A stretch of 9,058 bases of DNA from contig JASHWD010000038.1 of the NCBI GenBank assembly GCA_030044235.1, positions 1 through 9,058 on the forward strand. The letters are read 5' to 3'. Positions 5,840 through 9,058 of this stretch are shown here, piece after piece (position 1 is the stretch's first letter; each line of letters starts with the position of its first letter). The position numbers and the translations under genes were made by a program. A model generated the notes under the pieces. It saw only the letters and a list, made by a program, of their open reading frames with translations. It ran no database searches and had not been told where the DNA came from. This stretch comes from Candidatus Parvarchaeota archaeon (GTDB taxonomy: Archaea; Nanobdellota; Nanobdellia; Parvarchaeales; Parvarchaeaceae).

Positions 5840-6247
5840 ATGAACATACTGATAAAAAAGAGTCCGAAAGAGAATCGGCCAATAAATAAATGGATGATAG
5901 TTTTTGTTGTAATCCTTGCAATAACAATCATACTTGGGTATCTAGTTTCCGTTTCAGTTAGCAACGTAAAAACACAACAGCAGATAACCACCTTGAATTT
6001 TGAATGTGTAGCATATGGCCAAGAACTTACAAGCGCAGCTTCTTCAAATCTCAACACATCGGCTTGTCAGAATCAAAATAGTACCCAATTGCCAAGTTGC
6101 GGTGCAGTTTTTTATTGTTACTATTCGTCTTCTGCTTGCGAAAAAGCGGATCAAACTCAAGGTAATCTATTAAGCTGCGTGTGCGATGCCCTGAGGTCAA
6201 ATGAAGTCGTTGCAGCAAATCAAGGCATCTGCCAGGAAATAAACTGA
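5840..6247 (+). CDS. Small membrane-anchored, cysteine-rich surface protein (hypothetical)
   Basis: A 135-residue protein I do not recognise. Residues 1-17 are basic (six K/R) and cytoplasmic. Residues about 18-40 are one hydrophobic helix (IVFVVILAITIILGYLV). The rest should lie outside the cell. That outer domain of about 90 residues holds eight cysteines (56, 76, 87, 93, 100, 113, 115, 131), an even number that suggests four disulfides, or a metal site around C113-x-C115. It is rich in Q, N, S and A, and has two N-glycosylation sequons (N72, N80). No lipobox or class III signal peptide is evident, so the helix probably stays as an anchor. Position between the S-layer gene and truD gives no clear function. 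Ending the frame at 6247 leaves 8 bases before truD, consistent with co-transcription. Confidence 0.72.
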   Translation: MNILIKKSPKENRPINKWMIVFVVILAITIILGYLVSVSVSNVKTQQQITTLNFECVAYGQELTSAASSNLNTSACQNQNSTQLPSCGAVFYCYYSSSACEKADQTQGNLLSCVCDALRSNEVVAANQGICQEIN

Positions 6248-6255
6248 TTTAGATT

Positions 6256-7461
6256 ATGAATTCTCCTGAAAGGATAGGGATAACCTCTTTTAGGACTTCG
6301 AATTTTTATTTTAAAGGTGAATTATTTAGAGAAAAAGAAGATTTTATAGTTCAGGAAATAGAAAACGACGGAGAGATACTAACGATAAATAGAAATTCGG
6401 ATACTGCAGATTTTTCTAAGGATAAAAAAGATTTTCTTCTTTTCACCCTCGTCAAGAAAGGCTGTTCGACTCAAGAAGCATTAAAGACGATTTCTAGAGA
6501 CAATTACATAAACATAAAAAGATTGGGCTATCTCGGCAATAAGGATAGGAACGCCGTCACGGCTCAGAGAATAAGTGTCTTCAAAGGAGACGCAAATAAA
6601 TTAGGAACAGAGTATAACGGATTCTTTCTAAAAGACTTAGTCTACTCAGATAAAGGATGTAAAATAGGGGTCTTAAACGGAAATAGATTTACAATTCGGA
6701 TAAGAGAGTTCGCAGGCCCCAAAAATTTTGATGCTTTTTTAGGCGAGGTAAAGAATGGTATATTGAATTTCTATGGCCCACAACACTTTGGAACTTCTGC
6801 ATTGAATATCGAGTTATCCAAATCCATTATAAAACGCGATTTTAAACAAGCCGTAATAGACTTTCTTTTTACTGAACGCGATGAAAGTCAGACCGCTAAG
6901 CTTGCTAGGGGCGTATTAATAGAAACATTTTTAGATTATATCAGAAATGATTTGAATGTGGATGCTAACGAAGCAAACGACTCTCTAAGTTCTCTACCCG
7001 GATTTATGCACTCTGAGAAGGACTTGATTAAACACTTATTAAACAATAAACATGACTATGTTGGGGCATTTAGAACAATACCAAAATATTTTAGGCTGCT
7101 GATGATCCAATCCTTTCAAGCTTACATTTTTAATCTAGCTTTAAGTAAGCTGAATTCTCTTGGAAATTTACCAAGTACATTATCTACAGTAGGTTACGAT
7201 CTAGAACTAAACAAACTAAGACCAGACGCAAAAGAAGCGATTTCTTCAATTATGAAAGAAGAAAAAATAGAAGACTTATCTAAGCTCGCAATAAAAGAAA
7301 TGCCGGAAGCCAGTTTAAAGACATTTGAAAGGGAGACTTTGATACTTCCGGAAAATATCACGCATAGGTTTGAAGATAATAACTTGATCCTTTCTTTTGA
7401 TTTGAAGAAAGGTGCTTACGCTACCATATTTTTGCTCGAGATGTTTCGGCACTTCTATTAA
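6256..7461 (+). CDS. truD: tRNA pseudouridine synthase D (TruD, U13)
   Basis: Converts uridine 13 of certain tRNAs to pseudouridine in the cytoplasm. Residue order fits the family: N-terminal EDFIVQEI (28-35), the catalytic motif GYLGNKDRNAVTAQ (91-104) with Asp97 as the nucleophile, NFYGPQHFG (171-179; usually N-x-F-G-x-Q-R-F-G), FRTIPKYFRLLMIQSFQAYIF, and the closing LKKGAYATIFLLEMFRHFY. The length of 401 residues is ordinary for an archaeal TruD with its inserted TRUD domain. His177 replaces the usual Arg of the QRFG motif and Leu93 the usual Ala of GxAG, but the catalytic Asp is intact. It is 8 bases after the cysteine-rich gene and probably shares its message. No Shine-Dalgarno precedes the ATG. 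Confidence 0.93.
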   Translation: MNSPERIGITSFRTSNFYFKGELFREKEDFIVQEIENDGEILTINRNSDTADFSKDKKDFLLFTLVKKGCSTQEALKTISRDNYINIKRLGYLGNKDRNAVTAQRISVFKGDANKLGTEYNGFFLKDLVYSDKGCKIGVLNGNRFTIRIREFAGPKNFDAFLGEVKNGILNFYGPQHFGTSALNIELSKSIIKRDFKQAVIDFLFTERDESQTAKLARGVLIETFLDYIRNDLNVDANEANDSLSSLPGFMHSEKDLIKHLLNNKHDYVGAFRTIPKYFRLLMIQSFQAYIFNLALSKLNSLGNLPSTLSTVGYDLELNKLRPDAKEAISSIMKEEKIEDLSKLAIKEMPEASLKTFERETLILPENITHRFEDNNLILSFDLKKGAYATIFLLEMFRHFY

Positions 7462-7463
7462 CC

Positions 7464-7478
7464 TTTTTATATAAAAAA
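7464..7478 (+). promoter_or_regulatory. TATA box deciding the start of the glycosyltransferase gene
   Basis: The short gap after truD contains the symmetric TTTATATAAA (7466-7475) within a longer T/A run. Its centre is 24 bases before the ATG at 7494, so the transcript would begin almost exactly at that ATG and be leaderless. This argues against the upstream TTG at 7479, which lies inside the promoter. Confidence 0.65.
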
Positions 7479-7493
7479 TTGCGTAATTACTCA

Positions 7494-8762
7494 ATGATAG
7501 ATTTATTGAGTTTATCCAGTTTTATTTTGCTTTATGCTATACTCATAGCTTCTTTTTTCTGGTTGTTTTCTTACTTAGAAGTCGGCAGTAAGAAGGGCGA
7601 AGACAGTAAATTAGCCGTATACCCTACTCTTGCAATAATAGTCCCTACTATAAACGAAGGAAAATTCTTAAAAAGATGTGTTGACTCCGCATTGAAACTT
7701 GACTATCCAAAGTCTAAGTATACTATATATATAGCTCTAAATAAGAGCTCGACGGCCGAAACAGTAGAAACTGCAGCTTCATTTAAAAATAGAAGAGTAA
7801 AATTGGTAAGATGCGAAACGAACGGAAAATCCAGGGTCATGAACTATGTAATAAATAATTTCGTCAAAGAAGACCTTTTGATGGTTCTGGATGCAGACAC
7901 TATATTAGATAAACGCGCAGCTACACAGCTGGTAAAATTCTTTAAAAACAAGAAAGTCGGATGTGCAGTCGCTTCTGTACAGGTGCTTAATCCAAAGACG
8001 ATCGCAGAGAAGCTTCAAAAATATGAATATTTACTCTCATTCTTATCGAGAAAGACACTAAGCAGCATGGCATCTTTAATGGTGGCTCACGGTGCAGGCA
8101 CGGTGTTTAGGACTTCCGTTGTAAAGAAGGTCGGAGGCTTCGACGAGAAAAACAATCCTACGGAGGATTTAGAAATGGGCATAAAAGTTTTAACAAGCGG
8201 CTACCAGATAGAAACCGATTCAAAAGCCCTTTCTTATACAGTCGTTCCGAAGACCTTTCCAAAGCTATTCGAACAAAGAAAGAGATGGTCCTCAGGTTTT
8301 TTATTTAATGTAATCAAATACAGGAAAATTCTTTTTAGTCAAACAAATGCCAGACTCGGCTTTTTCGTCTTGCCGTTGCTATTTTTCTCAATGGCGGTTG
8401 GAATAATACTTTTATTTATGTTATTCTCTGCCGTGATTTACCCGTTCGCCTTGTTCGTTTATAATGAATATCAGTATGTCGTAAACACGAGTATAAATTT
8501 TGTCGTTTCTAATCAGTTCAATGCTCTGTTATTTAACATTACTAGCCAGACAATATTTTCTGTCGTCACTACAGTCATAGGATTATTCACTATTTTCTAT
8601 GCTTTGAAGTACTCCGGAATAAAATTGAATAGAGTAAAAGACCTTCTAGGGATACTTGCTTATATATTATTTTATCTTTTCTTTTTATCTTTCGTTTGGC
8701 TATACACAGCGATAGTATTTGCGATAACCGGGAGGAGTTACACTTGGAAGACCGTTACTTAA
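7494..8762 (+). CDS. Membrane-bound family 2 glycosyltransferase (processive type)
   Basis: Transfers sugars from nucleotide-sugar donors; probably makes or extends a surface glycan at the membrane. From the ATG at 7494 (422 residues): one N-terminal membrane helix (about 8-28), then a cytoplasmic GT-A domain with LAIIVPTINEG (46-56), NGKSRVMN (110-117), the metal-binding D133-A-D135, an acceptor-side E224-D225 and Q261-R-K-R-W265. It then has about three or four C-terminal helices between 288 and 415. The ED and QxxRW motifs are those of processive enzymes such as chitin, hyaluronan and cellulose synthases and PgaC. The donor-site D-D-G-S is replaced by LNKSST (82-87). The start was chosen from the TATA box at 7466-7475; a TTG at 7479 would add five residues. 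The end overlaps the following gene by 19 bases. Proximity to the S-layer gene suggests surface glycosylation, but the product cannot be read from sequence. Confidence 0.9.
   Translation: MIDLLSLSSFILLYAILIASFFWLFSYLEVGSKKGEDSKLAVYPTLAIIVPTINEGKFLKRCVDSALKLDYPKSKYTIYIALNKSSTAETVETAASFKNRRVKLVRCETNGKSRVMNYVINNFVKEDLLMVLDADTILDKRAATQLVKFFKNKKVGCAVASVQVLNPKTIAEKLQKYEYLLSFLSRKTLSSMASLMVAHGAGTVFRTSVVKKVGGFDEKNNPTEDLEMGIKVLTSGYQIETDSKALSYTVVPKTFPKLFEQRKRWSSGFLFNVIKYRKILFSQTNARLGFFVLPLLFFSMAVGIILLFMLFSAVIYPFALFVYNEYQYVVNTSINFVVSNQFNALLFNITSQTIFSVVTTVIGLFTIFYALKYSGIKLNRVKDLLGILAYILFYLFFLSFVWLYTAIVFAITGRSYTWKTVT
8730..8737 (+). promoter_or_regulatory. Strong Shine-Dalgarno for the 3'-terminal gene
   Basis: GGGAGGAG lies within the end of the glycosyltransferase gene, 6 bases before the TTG at 8744. 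That spacing is standard and is what identifies the TTG as a start codon. It is the best ribosome-binding site in the window. Confidence 0.7.
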
Positions 8763-9058
8763 AATTTATTTTCGCAATAATAGCAGCTTCGCTTGTCTTA
8801 GTAGTCTCACTGCTTTTTGCTCAGTATCTAAATAATAATCAAGTATCTACAGTAAATCAAAATCTTCAGCAGGTACAAGAAGGCTTGCAGGAACTGCAGG
8901 TCATCTCATCTTTGGGAAATCTAAATTCTACCCTTTCATGCGGATTGATAAAATCCGGTATAACAAGTCTTTCTTCCCAGCTATATGTTTTGGGCTCTGA
9001 AGCCGAAGCAGATGATTTTGAAAATCAGACTGGGATTCAATATTCAAATATAGTTAAC
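8744..9058 (+). CDS. Membrane-anchored hypothetical protein, 3' end cut by window
   Basis: The frame is open from the TTG at 8744 to the window edge (105 codons, no stop). It begins with the Shine-Dalgarno GGGAGGAG and overlaps the glycosyltransferase by 19 bases, so the two should be translationally coupled. Residues 1-7 are charged, about 8-28 form one hydrophobic helix (FIFAIIAASLVLVVSLLFA), then comes a Gln/Asn-rich coiled-coil-like stretch (VNQNLQQVQEGLQELQ) and a further helical segment with a single cysteine (NSTLSCGLIKSG). It is probably a type II anchored protein facing outward. The layout of helix, Q-rich coil and a lone Cys followed by a second helix reminds me of uncharacterised anchored proteins of small-genome archaea, unverified. 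Because the gene is incomplete its full domain content is unknown. Confidence 0.72.
   Translation, partial: MEDRYLKFIFAIIAASLVLVVSLLFAQYLNNNQVSTVNQNLQQVQEGLQELQVISSLGNLNSTLSCGLIKSGITSLSSQLYVLGSEAEADDFENQTGIQYSNIVN

Noticed and set aside
7479..7493. TTG at 7479 as the start of the glycosyltransferase
   Set aside because: It sits immediately downstream of the TATA box, upstream of the predicted transcription start, and has no Shine-Dalgarno; the ATG at 7494 fits the promoter spacing.

Overview
The window looks like an AT-rich archaeal chromosome. The signs are an XPD/Rad3-type iron-sulfur helicase, a stand-alone tRNA-binding subunit of methionyl-tRNA synthetase, a Methanococcus-type S-layer protein, an archaeal TruD, TATA/BRE promoters that mostly sit 28-35 bases before the start codon, and a tRNA gene interrupted after position 37 by a very short intron. 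The small genes, leaderless starts and two hypothetical proteins that resemble what I remember from small-genome archaea suggest a DPANN-type lineage (Micrarchaeota/Parvarchaeota or relatives). That placement is an inference; no marker here fixes it.

Region 1 (1-2400) holds the 3' part of an XPD-family helicase on the + strand. It runs tail to tail, with an 8-base overlap, into a two-gene - strand unit: a proline-rich/coiled-coil hypothetical protein followed by a MetRS-beta-like tRNA-binding protein. Region 2 (2400-3190) is a divergent promoter area, then an intron-containing tRNA-Gly(CCC), a small conserved-looking coiled-coil protein, and the strong promoter and leader of the S-layer gene. 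Region 3 (3189-5760) is the S-layer gene (835 residues, about 30 N-glycosylation sequons, no cysteine), closed by a hairpin and T-tract. Region 4 (5800-9058) is a + strand series: a small membrane-anchored cysteine-rich protein, truD, a membrane-bound family 2 glycosyltransferase, and the start of a further membrane-anchored protein that begins at a TTG with a strong Shine-Dalgarno and overlaps the glycosyltransferase.

Two themes recur. One is RNA maturation and translation: tRNA-Gly with its intron, MetRS-beta and TruD. The other is the cell envelope: the S-layer protein, a cysteine-rich surface protein, a glycosyltransferase and an anchored exoprotein. The only intergenic stretches are short (all under 300 bases) and are largely filled by promoters, the tRNA, a leader and a terminator. 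I see no mobile element, CRISPR array or recognisable defence system, and nothing amounting to a clearly new system. The best leads are the odd tRNA-Gly, the S-layer mRNA leader with two mutually exclusive hairpins, the cysteine-rich surface protein, and altered motifs in the helicase and glycosyltransferase.
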